Origin: Megalonaias nervosa
Lineage: Eukaryota; Mollusca; Bivalvia; Unionida; Unionidae
Direction of reading: 5' to 3'
Assembly: GCA_016617855.1 (NCBI GenBank)
Contig: JAECUM010093627.1
Location: forward strand, 1-64,000
Length of the DNA stretch: 64,000 nt
The stretch's first letter is position 1. Each line of letters opens with the position of its first letter. A program made the translations under genes and the position numbers. Below the pieces are notes generated by a model, which saw only the letters and a list, made by a program, of their open reading frames with translations, was not told the origin of the DNA and searched no databases. Of the stretch, positions 24,517-37,800 are shown piece after piece.

Positions 24517-27500
24517 CTCAAGGAGTTTTTACTATATCATGATGACAAAGTTTTTGTCAAATAAAGTCAAAATCCAAACAGTTACAAAAAATGCATAAAA
24601 AGATTTGAAAACTGCTGAAATGACCTTAAAATCTAATCAGGTCATCTACAGATTAATGACAAGACAAGTATGCCAAAGAAATTTCATACCTTGAGTAATT
24701 TTTGTGTAATAGTTGTTATAAATTCTCTGTACAAATTCGCAAAATGTCAAGGATATGTAAAGAGAAATTGAAAAAATACCATTAAATGGACTTAATATTT
24801 GATCAGATAATCTTATTTTAAAATAAATATGCATAACTCATTTCATTTGTCTATTTCAAGTGATTTAATGTTAATTGCCATTACAAGGTTTTATAAAAAG
24901 AAACCACTCCAACAAGTCCAGAAAATCCAGAAAGTTCAAAATGTGTTAAGTCATAGTCATCAGAGCCCAATGAGATCTTGAGACTCACTCAAATATCCAA
25001 TTTGGTCCAGTTGGAGTAAACAGTTTTACAATATAAGCATGCACTGATGAGTGGAAAGATGAATAACACTGATGGGTGAGGGAAACCATAAAAAATATCC
25101 ACATATCAAGAATTAATTGTTAGCTAGTTGCTAGCAGCACTTAGTATTCTACAGTTTGCATAAATGTCATAATTATACTAGTACATAGCTGCTATAGCCA
25201 TGGATGACTATAACTACCTTTAAATCTGAATATAGATATTCTGTACATGTATATACATAGGTATGTTACAACTGTATTATGATTATTACACAAACTGCTA
25301 TACTGAGAGCCTATTGTAGCTGATTATTATTGTAATTCAAATTTTAATAGTGCCAATGATTTGTAGGTCAGTTAAGCTAATCAAACCACATTTTTGGTAC
25401 AGTGTGTTAGTCCAAACTGTAGACAGTACCATATAAACTCTGATATCCTCCACTAAAATTATCAATATAATCTTATAAAATGTCTATGATTCATAAGTCC
25501 CATTCACTTCATTTAGAAACTGAATGAAAATCAAGTAATTTGACTAAGAGATACTTTTACAAGGCATACAAATCAGTCCATCATTCCATCTAAGTAAATG
25601 TACTGACTTACAAAGATTAATCTGTCTAGATTGATATGGCCTGTTTTAGACATAAAGGTTTCACTGGACAATCCAGGTACTGCAGATTTCAGTTGTGTGT
25701 TTGTATTTGTGTTCATTTTTATTACATGATTAATTTCAATACAACAATTATGATGAATGCTCTGTTGTCAAGGCATATTCCATATATCAAACAAAATCAC
25801 AAGGGCAAGCAAAGTAGGTCACAAAAACCTAATTTTCATAATTGTGAATATCAGTCCTTAGAAATGATGCCTTTCTCAGGTTTGATGGTGACTGTTCAAA
25901 CAAATGTGTCAGGGAAATGGAGTTTAATACAATAAGATAAAATGAACGTACTCATCAAGTTTCATGACTGTTACTTAAAAGTGACCTATAAGTGTAGTAA
26001 TTGAACGGCTCACATTGTACTGTTAAGTGAAGTATACTTCATTTATAAGTGAAATGCCTAATTTGCATATAAAATACTAATCCTTCAATTTAAATATTAC
26101 TTAAGCCACATTTAGATATTTTTCATAAGGTCAGTAGCATTTTACCAAGATCAAAATTTGTTCCAATTTCTAATGAAATTCTAGCTTGTAAGGTAATATA
26201 TTCGCATATTTCATTTTTTTTTTTAAAATAAAGGTCCAACATCATAAATCCTGATAATATAGCTTGCTCCTTGGAGAACAATTAACTAGTAATTTTGTAT
26301 TTCAATTTCCACAGATACTAGGAACAGATAAATGGGACAATGAAAACAAGAACTCTCTGATCAGAAATGTACTGACTTAAGCAAGTACTTGTAGAGTGAA
26401 CACTGCAAAAGACAGTGATTCTAAACAATCAACTTTATGCAAAAAAAGTGAAGCATGAAATATACATCACATTGGCCTATTTCTAATATGATGATTTAGT
26501 ATTCAACTTAATGGATCCATTGATGAAGCCACATGACCATACACTCAAAATTGTATGATTCAGTGACCAAATGAGCATTGTAAGAGAAATCACTGAAATG
26601 TGACAAGTCAGTCACAGTGACCTATTTAAGCTCATAGCTGAGTTCTTTCATGCTGGAGCTACATATTAAACTACAGACTATAGAGTGCTTAAAAAAGTGA
26701 CTTAAGTAATGCAAAACTGGATCAAGGTATGATGGAGAGATGGACAAACATATGGGTTGGATTAGGTTAGTGTTTTACAGCAAAAAAAACCACAATGAAG
26801 GTAATATCATCCTGTGGCAAGTAGAGTAAAATCTTATGCACAAAGATACACCTTGGTAGCTGATCCAGTCTGATCCAATGATGGCAAGTGAATCAGCATC
26901 CTGCTGGTCACAAGTCCAATGACTAAATCACTGAGTCATCACTAGTTTATACAAATGGAAAGATGGGCAGACTGTTGAAGTTAACACTATATACCATTGC
27001 ACATTTTCATTGTGGATCATCCAGCAATGATTTGTATACTCTGAAAACTATTCATAAAGATGACTTCAATGAAAGAAGAGAATTTTCAAACTCTGACCTG
27101 ATTGAGCATGCATTAAACAAAATCATTAATCTCTTAATTTTCACCATAAATTGTAATAAAAATTAATAATGCCCTGCGCGACTGAGTGGCCTAAAGCACT
27201 CGTCTTTAATAATCACTGCTATATCACCTCTGTCTGCTTGGGTTCAAGTCTTGTCCAACAACGAGAGTATGTGAGAGAGCTTGCCAGTACCTTCCCATGG
27301 GCCAGTGGTTTTTCCTCAACCAGCTATACTAGACACCATGTATTTTTCACTGACTACTGGCATTAATCTCAAAACAACATAAAAGTAATAAAAAAAATTG
27401 ACTAAAAAGAAGGCCAATAATCAAAGTACTGCTGAAAAGTTTTAACCAAAACACTAAATGATGAAAATGCCTACTTTGCCAGCTACACAATGTATGTTGT

Positions 27501-27982
27501 CTTGTGTCCTAATAATGGGGGGGCTGAGCTAACGAAGAAAAGACAGGAAAATGTGCACAGTTCCTGTATGTTTGTCACCAATCCTCAAAAGAAAAGGATG
27601 CAAAATTTCAAATGCAAACCTAAACCTCAAACTTTTCCCATAAATTTTAAACAAATATCAGTAAAACTGGGTGAAAAAGGTATTCAATAGGTCAGATGCA
27701 TGTAATTTAACAAACAGAAATGAAATTTGAAGTCAAAGTTTCTCACTACAGGCAACAAACAGAACCTTCAACACAAACTTTAACATGCTGTCTACTTTGA
27801 GCAAAACTCAATAATGTTAATCCCAAATCTGTCCACATAAATTGAAAAATAAAAATTAATTTCTGTCTGTAAAGCACATAGCCTCCTAAATCAGGCTAAA
27901 GAGTCTAAATTTCATAAGTTCAAAAATGTGAGAAAAATGATAAATTCTGCAGTGGTATGAAAATATAATCAAGTCTTTTACA

Positions 27983-28040
<58 letters not shown>

Positions 28041-31000
28041 CATACACACCAAATTTTATTTGTTGGGGGGCCACAAGTGGCTGAGTGGTCTAAAGCGCAC
28101 ACCATTCCGGACCACTGCCATCTCACCTCTGTCTGCGTGGGTTTGAATCTCAGTCAATGAGCTCAATATTTACCAAGTTTCAAAGCAATTAATCCAAAAC
28201 TGCAGGGTTAGTTGCCCTAACAAGATTACGTAATACACTATTAAAGGAGACCAGAAATAAAACTTTTCCTTTTATGTATGTAACTCTCTACAAATTTTAA
28301 TTCGACCGTAATGTTTATAAATTAAATATCGTAGGCAGGTAGTGATTATATTGCGTGGAAGACACCACGATTCCGTAAATTGCCAAGTTTTTCCAAGTTT
28401 TGATGAGACAACAGATCATGTGGTCCCATGATGCAATACTAGCCAGTCCTTGAAAAGAAACAGAAGCATGGTGAGCAAGACAGACAGGAGGAGACCAGAT
28501 TTGGGTTGCACATTCAAAAGTTGAATCTGGTTCTGAGATATGCTCATAACTATATCTGTTGAATTGTGTGTTAACAATGTGTTTAAGACCTGAATGCAGA
28601 AAAGTTCAACAGTAAGAAGGTGTGGAAATGTGATAAGGATTAAGTGATGGTGCCCAATGTAAATATTAAAAATTTATCACAAAGCAATAAATACTTTTAA
28701 GAAGGATGAGGTTCAATTGTATTATATGTAAATGACATATTCATTACCTACCCCAACACACACACACACACACACACACACACATCTAAGGACTAATATC
28801 TTGAAAATATACATCCAACACTGAAACACTGAAAGATAATACTGAATTCTGGGCAAGGAGACTAGGACATGGACCAACTTGTGTGTGAAACAATATCCAT
28901 TACCAGGGAGGTGTAAAAGGCATTGAGAACAGTTTACATCGGTCATAACTTCAGCATTAGTTTTAAAAAAAAATAAATACACACAAATAAATCTGAAAAG
29001 CAGAAATCATAAGTAATTAATTTAAACATTAAGAAGCTTCCTTTTTATGATTCAATTACAGTGTATTTTACATGCAGGCTACAATTATTGTACTGACAAA
29101 TCTGATAATATATACATGTCTGGTATAATAGTTTATGTACTGTACTAGTCAGTGCTCAAAGAAAATTTTTTTAGGCACAGGCCCCAGGCTGGTGACTTAA
29201 ATAAACTCACAAGCCCTGACTGAAATTCTACAAGCCCAGACAGTTAATACCTGTCAACTCTCAAGCCAGGAGAAAAACCTCCTGATTTTTGGGATATCTC
29301 CACACCGAACTCCCGATCTCATAATATCTCCCGATTTTTCGCAGAGAACTCTCGATTGTTACATTATGTCTGTCAACTTTCATTTCTCAGAAGAAAAAAA
29401 ATCCCCAAACCATACATAATTCAGAATAAATATTTTATTCAGTAAACAGTGTTACATGCCTTAAGACTTAAACCTAAGGAAATGAGGTGGGACATAAAAC
29501 ATGGGAAAAACAGTTGCCACATGTATGGTAACTTGTGACTGCTGATTTGAACTGTCAAAATGAAAACTTAGGCATCAAGGTTACAACAAAATAGGGCATT
29601 GTTTATTTGCCAATCCACTGCTGGTGCTTACATACACACATTGTCAAACATGGTTTCTTTGAGGTATGTCCGAAGGGCAGTCCTTTTCACAAGATAAGTA
29701 CAAGAATAAGGATTAACTGTTAATTAGTCACACTGGCTTTATTGCTTGTGTACTTATTATAAGTAAAAATTTTAGCTACTTTGCAGTTTAAACACAGCTG
29801 ACCAGAATATAAAAAAAAGGGGCCTGTCCTGGGGGATAATGAGACATATCACAGGGAGAAATGGCATGTCCTATGGGTGCTCACACATTGGGGCAAGGGG
29901 ATCGGGTCTATAGTCGCCTCCCCCCCAATTTCTATTGTCAGCCAGTTAATGTGAAACTTTGATTTATACCTGACCCCTTTTCTTTTAACTGCTACTATTT
30001 AAACTGCCCAAGGGATATTTTTATATCAGTTCCAATCACTGCAGATTACCGTTTATACATACTACATGTAACAGGCATAGACTGAAAGGGGGTTTTTGAG
30101 GGTTTTTTTAATTTTAAAAAAAAAATTAAGATTACTGAAAATTCTGTTTTCTTAAAACCCGACCGTGTCAGGGGTTTAGAATCTTATTTTTAGCAAAGCT
30201 TCCATTTCATTAAAATCAGATCTCAATTTCACCTAGGACAGTGGTGATTTGATTTAGATTGTGCCATGTTAAGGCATATATGTCAACATCTTGAAAATAC
30301 ATTTACTCATTTCATCAGCGTTATCAAAGTTTCCTAAGGCAAAATTATTTTTTTTTTGACAAGCCCGATGGGCACCTAACTTTGAATACAGGATGGGCCT
30401 AAACTAAAATTAGAGGGGCCCCAGGTATCAGGCTATCAGATTGTTTTAGCACTGCTGGTGTAGATAAAAGATCTGTGAATTGATTGTTGCATTTTGTGGT
30501 CACTTACTTGGCCTACTGCCTATTTTTGTAACTCACACGTTAATAACACTCTTCCCAGGATTTAAAATATCCAATGGTATGTCTGGAACAGCGCCAACTT
30601 TTAGTCCAAGCCAGCATTTGTGTATCCTAGAGCTGCCATTTTTTCAAGATCCCTCTCGTAACATTCCTTTGAGAAATGTCATGAGCACAGAGTGCTGTAT
30701 GGTGTTGCTTTGAAATCGACTTGCTTGCGATAATGTATTCATACTTTCTTTTTGTCTTTATCTTTTGAAAAAGAAAAAAAATGTTGTCCACAGCCTTTTC
30801 TTAATGTGCTATTACACCCATAAGCAACGCAAAATGGCATTGTCTTTTACTCTGGCAACTGCCAGTCAGGATGCTGGAGTCACTACTATGACATCACATC
30901 ACAAAAGTAACCGAATAGGCATGGAAACTTTGCATACGAGGTCACAGAAATTCAGCTCCTTGAAGATATGCCAATATTTAAATATTGGCATTACAATCGC

Positions 31001-34000
31001 AAATGATACTTCAGAACAAGTTTTTCTTCTATAGTGCTTTTATTATTATTCTATATTTCCATTGATTTCTGGTCTCCTTTAAGCTACAACACATAAAAGG
31101 CAATAACTATAACAACAATTGTGGGAGGAAAGTGATTTGTATATATGCATATCTTTGGGTGATGAACACAGGATCAGTAGGACCACCGGAAAAGCACAGA
31201 GAATAGTTAATTTTATCAACGATCTGAATACTGACATCTTTTTCCTGACAGAATCATGGCTAAAATCATCAGCCGATGAGCCCAATTGCGTGGATCTAAC
31301 ACCCACCGGTTACCCCATCAAGTCGTTTTCCCCGCCAATCTCGTGGAGGTGGAATTGCTGTCATCGCAAAGAACTTCATGATCAAGTGTCTTCACCACAC
31401 CACAACCTTCAATTTCTACCACACATTGTTTGAATTAGTCCAAACCACACTCACACTTTAATAAAGGTCAGTCCATTTTTTCTGCCTCTACCACCCTCCT
31501 CCTAGTAGAAAAAACAAGCTCACTGAATCTCTCTTTTGGAGCAGTTTCCGAATCTCCTGGTGTGTGGAAATTCGATAGGTGGCAACCTGATTATCCTTGG
31601 AGATTTCAACTTTCACTTTGACTGTTCTGGAAACCCATACACATCATAACTCGTAGATTCCATTCATGTTTTCAACCTCAAATAGTCAGTAAACCAACCC
31701 ACCCATAAACATGGTCACATTTTAGACTGGATTCTTCACAGACCTGATGATAATATTCTACAGTCCTGCCTGGTATCCCACGAACTTACATCAGAATACC
31801 TCTGCATTATATGCCATCTTGACGTATCAGCCAATAACCCTCCACCTTTATTTGCTACTAGGAGAAACCTCCATATGATAAATAGAACCCAATTAATGCA
31901 TGACATCCAAGCAAACCTAACAACTTGCTTACCTCCTACAGCATAACAACTCGATAACTGCCTGAATTCATTGCTTGACAAACATGCCCCAGCAACCAAG
32001 TACAGAGTATCAATTCAAAAGTGTTCTCCATGGTATAGCAGTGTTAGGGCCAGCTTCGCACTGCTAAAAGAGAAAGCCATAAAGCTGAGATGCTTTGGCT
32101 TTCCGCCAGACTCACTATTCATAAGCAAATCTATGAAGCCGCTAAGAAGAATGTCACAAACATAGTCCATGCAGCGAAATCAGCCCACTACAGTACTAAG
32201 ATCACGGAAAGTTCCAGCTGCAAAGAGCTCTTCAAGATTATTAACAAGCTAATGTCAAGGAACAAATGTACACCACTTTCAACTACCTTCTCTCCAGCTG
32301 ACCTTCTGGACCTGTTTGCAGATTTCTTCCAAGACAAAGTACAAACAATTAGAGATAAGCCTGACAACACATTTTCAATTGACTCGTCATCACCATACAG
32401 TTGCGAAACAGAATTTCAGCAGCAACTGTTAGCAGCATTTGAACCTGTCTCTATGGATTTATTACATACAATCGTGATGAAGAGTGCACTAAAGTCATGT
32501 GAACTTGATCCAATTCCAACATCACTGCTGCTTGAATGCTCAGATCCAATATTGCCTTCACTAACTTATGTTATTAACTCATTAACCCCTGGCGCCGCAT
32601 TTATGGGGCAGGAGGTGGTAGCCTACTTCTGAGCTCTGTAGCGTCAAGGTCATGTATGACACAATAAAGTGGGTGGTATTATAGAAAGGTAGACAGATGT
32701 AGCTTTACGATGATACCAAATAATATGGATGTTCTAGTTGCACTACAAAATACAGAGGGAAAAACGTAACTTTTTGGACCCGAGTTTTTTCCAGCCGAAA
32801 TTCGCCCGAGGTCGGAATCCGATTTTGTGTCCGGATTTTAGACTTTTTGGCCTCAGATCTAAGACAGACCGGTCTGAACTGCACACAGACAGGTGAACCT
32901 TTGCAAAAAGTAGGATAAGATGGGCATTTAGAATAAAGAGTGGTCTCGAAACGAAAAGGATGGGTCCGTTAAGCAAAAAAAAAAAAAAAAAAAAAGAAGT
33001 CCAACTTTTACCCTTCTGCTCATGCTCAGGCGAAATAGCCAATGAAAAACGATGTTTCTAACACAACTAGACATTAGGTTAACCGAAAATGTCTTGGAGG
33101 TTGATGTATTTGGATGTATTCAGAAATAGCTCCCAAAATGGGTTTCCTACTCGCATTTCAGGTGAAAACGACAAAAACCTCCAGGGGTTAATGAGTTAAT
33201 ACCTCTCTCTCATCCAGGGAATTCCCATTCTTTTTCAAAACTGCCATTGTAAAGACCCTGCTGAAGAAACCAACACTCGACCATAATGATTTAAAGAACT
33301 ACCACCCAGTTTCTAATCTCCCATTCATGTCAAAAATCTTATAAAAAGTTGTTCTATCCCAACCTGTATCTCATCTGAATTCAAACAGTCTTTTTAGGAA
33401 TGTACAGTCTGCATATCGCCCTTGCCACAGTACTGAAACTACTCTTCTGAAAGTAGTAAATGACCTTCTCTCTGCTTTAGATAGCAGAAAGATTACAGTC
33501 CTCACCCTCCTGGATTCTTCTGCAGCATCTGACACAATAGACCATGATATATTACTTCACCGTCTCCAGCATGTATTTGGCGTTCATGATACAGCCTTAC
33601 TGGGGTTCAAGTCCTACTTGGTCAACAGGACACAAATTGTGTCCGCAATTGGAATACACTCCAGCCCTGTTGATCTATGTTGTGTTGTTCCACAGGGGTC
33701 TGTTCTTGGACCTGTTCTCTATACAAACAGCTGCTCTCATGTGTCATAGATCATCATCCAGTGTCTCACCAATTGTACACTGATGACACCCTAAAATACA
33801 AATCTAGCCACCCAAATGAAGTTGACACTGCCATCCAAGGCGTAGGGAGGTGCATTTCTGATGTGAAAATCATGGATTACATGTAACAAGCTGCAGACGA
33901 ATGATGATAAAATGGAAGCCATTCTGATTACAACACAAAGACTTTCTCATTCACATCCTTTACCTCAAACAATAAATATCAGCAATACCAATATTAAATT

Positions 34001-34818
34001 CACACAGTCAGTATGAAACCTAGGTGTTACTCTTGACAGTACTTTCACATTGCACCAACATGTCATGAACATATGCAAGGCTGCATATCTTGAGCTGAGA
34101 TACATCATCTCCATTCGCAAATATCTTTCAATTGATGCCACTAAAACACTTGTATGTTCCTTAGTACTTTCAAGACTGGACTATTGTAACTCAATTCTGT
34201 CAGGTTAATCTAAATATCTACTCCAGAAACTTCAAAAAGTTCAAAACACAGCTGCTCGGATCAACCTCAAAGCACCAGGATCAGAGCACACCTCCCCCCT
34301 GCTCTGTACCCTACATTGGCTATCCATTCAACCCAGAATCAAACACAAAATTTGCTCTCTGTGCTGTTTCACTGACGGGCTCCAGTCCAACATATCTATC
34401 CGACCTCACCCATGTGTACACTCCCACTCCAGCAAGATACTTACACTCTTCTTCTGACAAATGTATACTCATTGTTCCCACTATGAAAATGAAGTCATAT
34501 AGACAACGTTCTTTTGCATACCAGGGCCAAGTAACATGGAATGAATTGCCCACTGAACTTAGACACAAAGACACAGTGATTTCTTTCAAGAGCGCTGTTA
34601 AAACTCATCAATTTTGACTACAAGAACAAACTTAAAGACCTAATAATGTTTCCTACCTTAAATATTTTCAGCATGTTTTATGTTTTCTAATTTCATGGCG
34701 TTTGTTTTTTTGTAATCATATCATTATATATGTTTTTGGTAAATTGTTTTATGTTGTAGGTGTTGTCTAATGTTGTAAAATGCTTAGAGCTTCTAAAGAT
34801 TAGGCGCTATACAAAGTC

Positions 34819-34852
<34 letters not shown>

Positions 34853-37800
34853 TTTCTAAATTTTCTGGCAATCCATGAAAAACTGTAGGACTTGATGTGC
34901 TAATAAGATTGTGTCATACATTGCATTATGCTCCAAGACAAACGGCAACAGTTCTATCAACAAGAGTCCCTCGAAAAAACATGCTGAACTTGTATAAAAA
35001 CAATTGCCAGGAATAACTAGGCTCTTGAAGATGGATTTGAGAAATACACTCAGATCTGAGGAAATCCTGACATTTTCCTTAGAGATTAAAAAAGACTCCT
35101 TTTTAGGTGTATTTTAGGCTCAGATGCCTGCTTAATGTGCAGTTAAAAAGCCCTAGCTATAAAACAAGAAATAAAAAAGAAATTACAAAATCTCAGTCTG
35201 TCAGAAACTTTAGGAAGTTTAATAAAACCAAAGCCAGGAAATGTAAATATATTTGATGTACTCACCCTGGCATAAGCTACGGCAAATATTTTTCCCTTTG
35301 TGCAGACAGTAGTAACTCGAGCATCTACAGGTAAGTCTATGTCTCCTTCATCAATCACACAGCCATCAAACCCTGAAATTATTTAAATGTATTCGGTAAC
35401 TCAGACAAACCATGAAGAAAATCCTAATAATAGAACCCGTACTGATTCTTTTATTCCAAAGGCAATGGCAAATCACACCACTTTTTAAAATCCAAGCACT
35501 ATTATGAGGGATGTGACAGTAAAACATGTAATTTTGAATTCTACATCATATTCATATAAGTTCTCTGAGGAATCAGATTACTCTTGCATATAATTTTTAA
35601 AACCTACCTTTACAGGATACCATATATATATATATGAAACAGCTCTGAGCAAGTTTTAGAATATTTTACAGAACTGAACTTGTCAAAATTAAAGCAAAAC
35701 AAATGTACCATCCAAATAAGTTTTCATGGCCATGTGGAAGATTTCCAGTTATCATGTTAACACAGCAAAACAGATCCAGGTTCATTATGATTACAGTCAG
35801 TAAAATCTGCCCTAGAAATGGAACCATCAGTTTTTTGGTCTTCTTTTAAGCATCAAATTTTAAGTAAATTATGTTTCTCAGAGAATACCTACCCAATTAC
35901 ATTATGTGAGAAACATTAGCATGCTACCTCGCAAATACAGCCCTACTAAACGATGAAAATCATCCATTTCTGATGTAGACAAAGGGCAATAACTCTTATC
36001 CATTACCTCCACTTGCTAGGTACCATAACTGCTGACTGCACTATGTAAGAAACTGCAGTATACTAATAACTGCAGTAGTTATCGAAACATGATATTGCAG
36101 AAATTATCAAACATTTAATGAATGTGTATAGGTGTTGTTAGTGGGGTAAAAATGATTGTTTCAAAATGGAAAATAAGCTATAATAATAAGTTTCCTGTTT
36201 TTTCATTCAACCCATATTGCTATACATTTTGATAGACAAATTAAAGTACGATGGTTAAAGTTTGGTTGTAGATCCCAATCCAGTACTGCATTATATCTGG
36301 AATTATGTTACAAATGGGGAGGCTGTAACAATAATAATATTTATATTAATGTTGATATTGTTGCTGTTATTAGTATTTTCCTGTTTCTTGTTGCTGTTAT
36401 TGTTGTATGCAATATTAAATTTGTTGCTGCTGTGGATATTGCTTATGCTGATAATTTGCTATTACCAGCTGGTTTCTTTCTATTTCCTGTCTTCACCACA
36501 AGTTGTCCAGTTACAAGGGAAATTACCCTCAAGATTCCATTGAACATGATAAACAGATAATCTGCTCCAGTGGGACCAAAGACTCGGGTGCCCTGAATAG
36601 AGAAATTGATATCCTGGAAAATTACATAGTAAGCTGGTTATAGTGCTAATGATCTTAATATTTAAATGTTTAATTCCCAAATAAATAAGGTTCTATTGCT
36701 ACAAGGTAAAGCCACAAAAGGTTTGAGGAAATGATGGACAAAAGCAAACAGCAAATTTAAGTTACTGTACTGAAACCATTTTGTGTACAGAAAGATGGGG
36801 AGACAGAAATGGACAGGCTGGAAATCAAAACTGCAACAACCTCTTGGAACCTTTAGAAGAGAGGGTCAAAATACCTTGCCTAAAAATGTGGTTTTAAACT
36901 CCTTACAAATATTATACCTGGTATATAAAGGATATGTAATAAGATGAACCGAAGTCTGGGTTTATTTTGTCTAAATATCCAGTCCAACTTTATATCATAA
37001 CAATTACACATCAACATTGAATATCTAGGAACCTTCTCATAAACTTATTCACTCAAGATTTTTATTAATCAATAAATCTTCAACGTTCATTGTAAGAAAG
37101 ATGAAAGATGTCCATTTACATCCCAAGAACTTTTAAAAGATTCTTCCTTGTAAAAGAACACATTTATAATGAAAAAAAGAAACCTCTGTTCAGTCAAAGC
37201 TAACTATTACTTAACTACAAATTAAGTGCTTGTAATATTGAACTTAATCTGAATCATAAACATCTTTAACACTGGCTTTAATATAGGGTGTGGATAAACA
37301 GAATGAAATATGGATGGGCAAACAGAGATACCAAACTGACCATTATGATGAGCTTCCTCCAAAGAAAGTCAACAAAAAATGTCTTTCTTGACTGTCTCTT
37401 ACAAATGAATTTCATTGTATATATACTTATACAATTCGATATATTTCACACAAAATGTTCGTGTACAAAAATACACCTTCCTCAGTACTATTTAAGACAA
37501 TAGACTGTAATAACTATGTTCATCTTACATCACATGATACAATTGTTTTCTTCTGCATCAAGTCAAACTCCTCATCAGAAAGCGGCAGGTCTCGGCGAAA
37601 ATCTCGCAATTTCATTGTTTTCAGGTCAAGAATTAAAACTGTCATATGTGCATCTGAAAAAATACACCTAAAGCTTGAGTCCATAAACTAAATTTCATGA
37701 GAGTTCTGCTGTAAAACTACTGGAAAGATTAGCAATGAAACAGAGTCAAATAAAGCAAAACACTGATTATGTGCTTACTAGTTGTTAAATGCCTCTAGGT

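Larger units (their letters stand above)
28241..31082. mobile_element. 2.8-kb TTAA-flanked element (piggyBac-like, non-autonomous)
   Basis: TTAAAGGAGACCAGAAAT at 28241-28258 is mirrored exactly by ATTTCTGGTCTCCTTTAA at 31065-31082. TTAA is the target duplication used by the piggyBac superfamily. No transposase frame is recognisable inside. The interior contains a CA microsatellite and a possible nested hAT-like segment at 29.15-30.46 kb. Flanks read as one older repeat if the element is removed. Confidence 0.7.
31120..34855 (+). mobile_element. CR1/L2-type LINE, decayed, split by a TTAA element
   Basis: On the + strand an endonuclease domain is seen with DIFFLTESWL (31213-31242), LIILGDFNFHFDC (~31580-31625) and THKHGHILDWIL (~31700-31735), then a linker (KHAPATKY). 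The reverse transcriptase follows: NYHPVSNLPF, TVLTLLDSSAASDTIDHDIL, VVPQGSVLGPVL and an intact YTDD at ~33776. Many stops and frameshifts interrupt it. The 3' end reads TTAGGCGCTATACAAAG then (ATT)n, a tail form typical of L2/CR1 elements. A 618-bp insert occupies 32578-33195. The 5' end may be truncated. Confidence 0.88.

Noticed and set aside
24304..24598. Open frames of 65-86 codons made largely of Cys-Val
   Set aside because: They are translations of the GT microsatellite.
27886..28126. Frames with Ile-Tyr runs
   Set aside because: Translation of a TA microsatellite; the same applies at 42676-42912 and 51926-52135.
28066..28165. Functional tRNA gene
   Set aside because: A and B boxes are present, but the acceptor stem does not pair and the sequence matches the SINE head at 27.17 kb.
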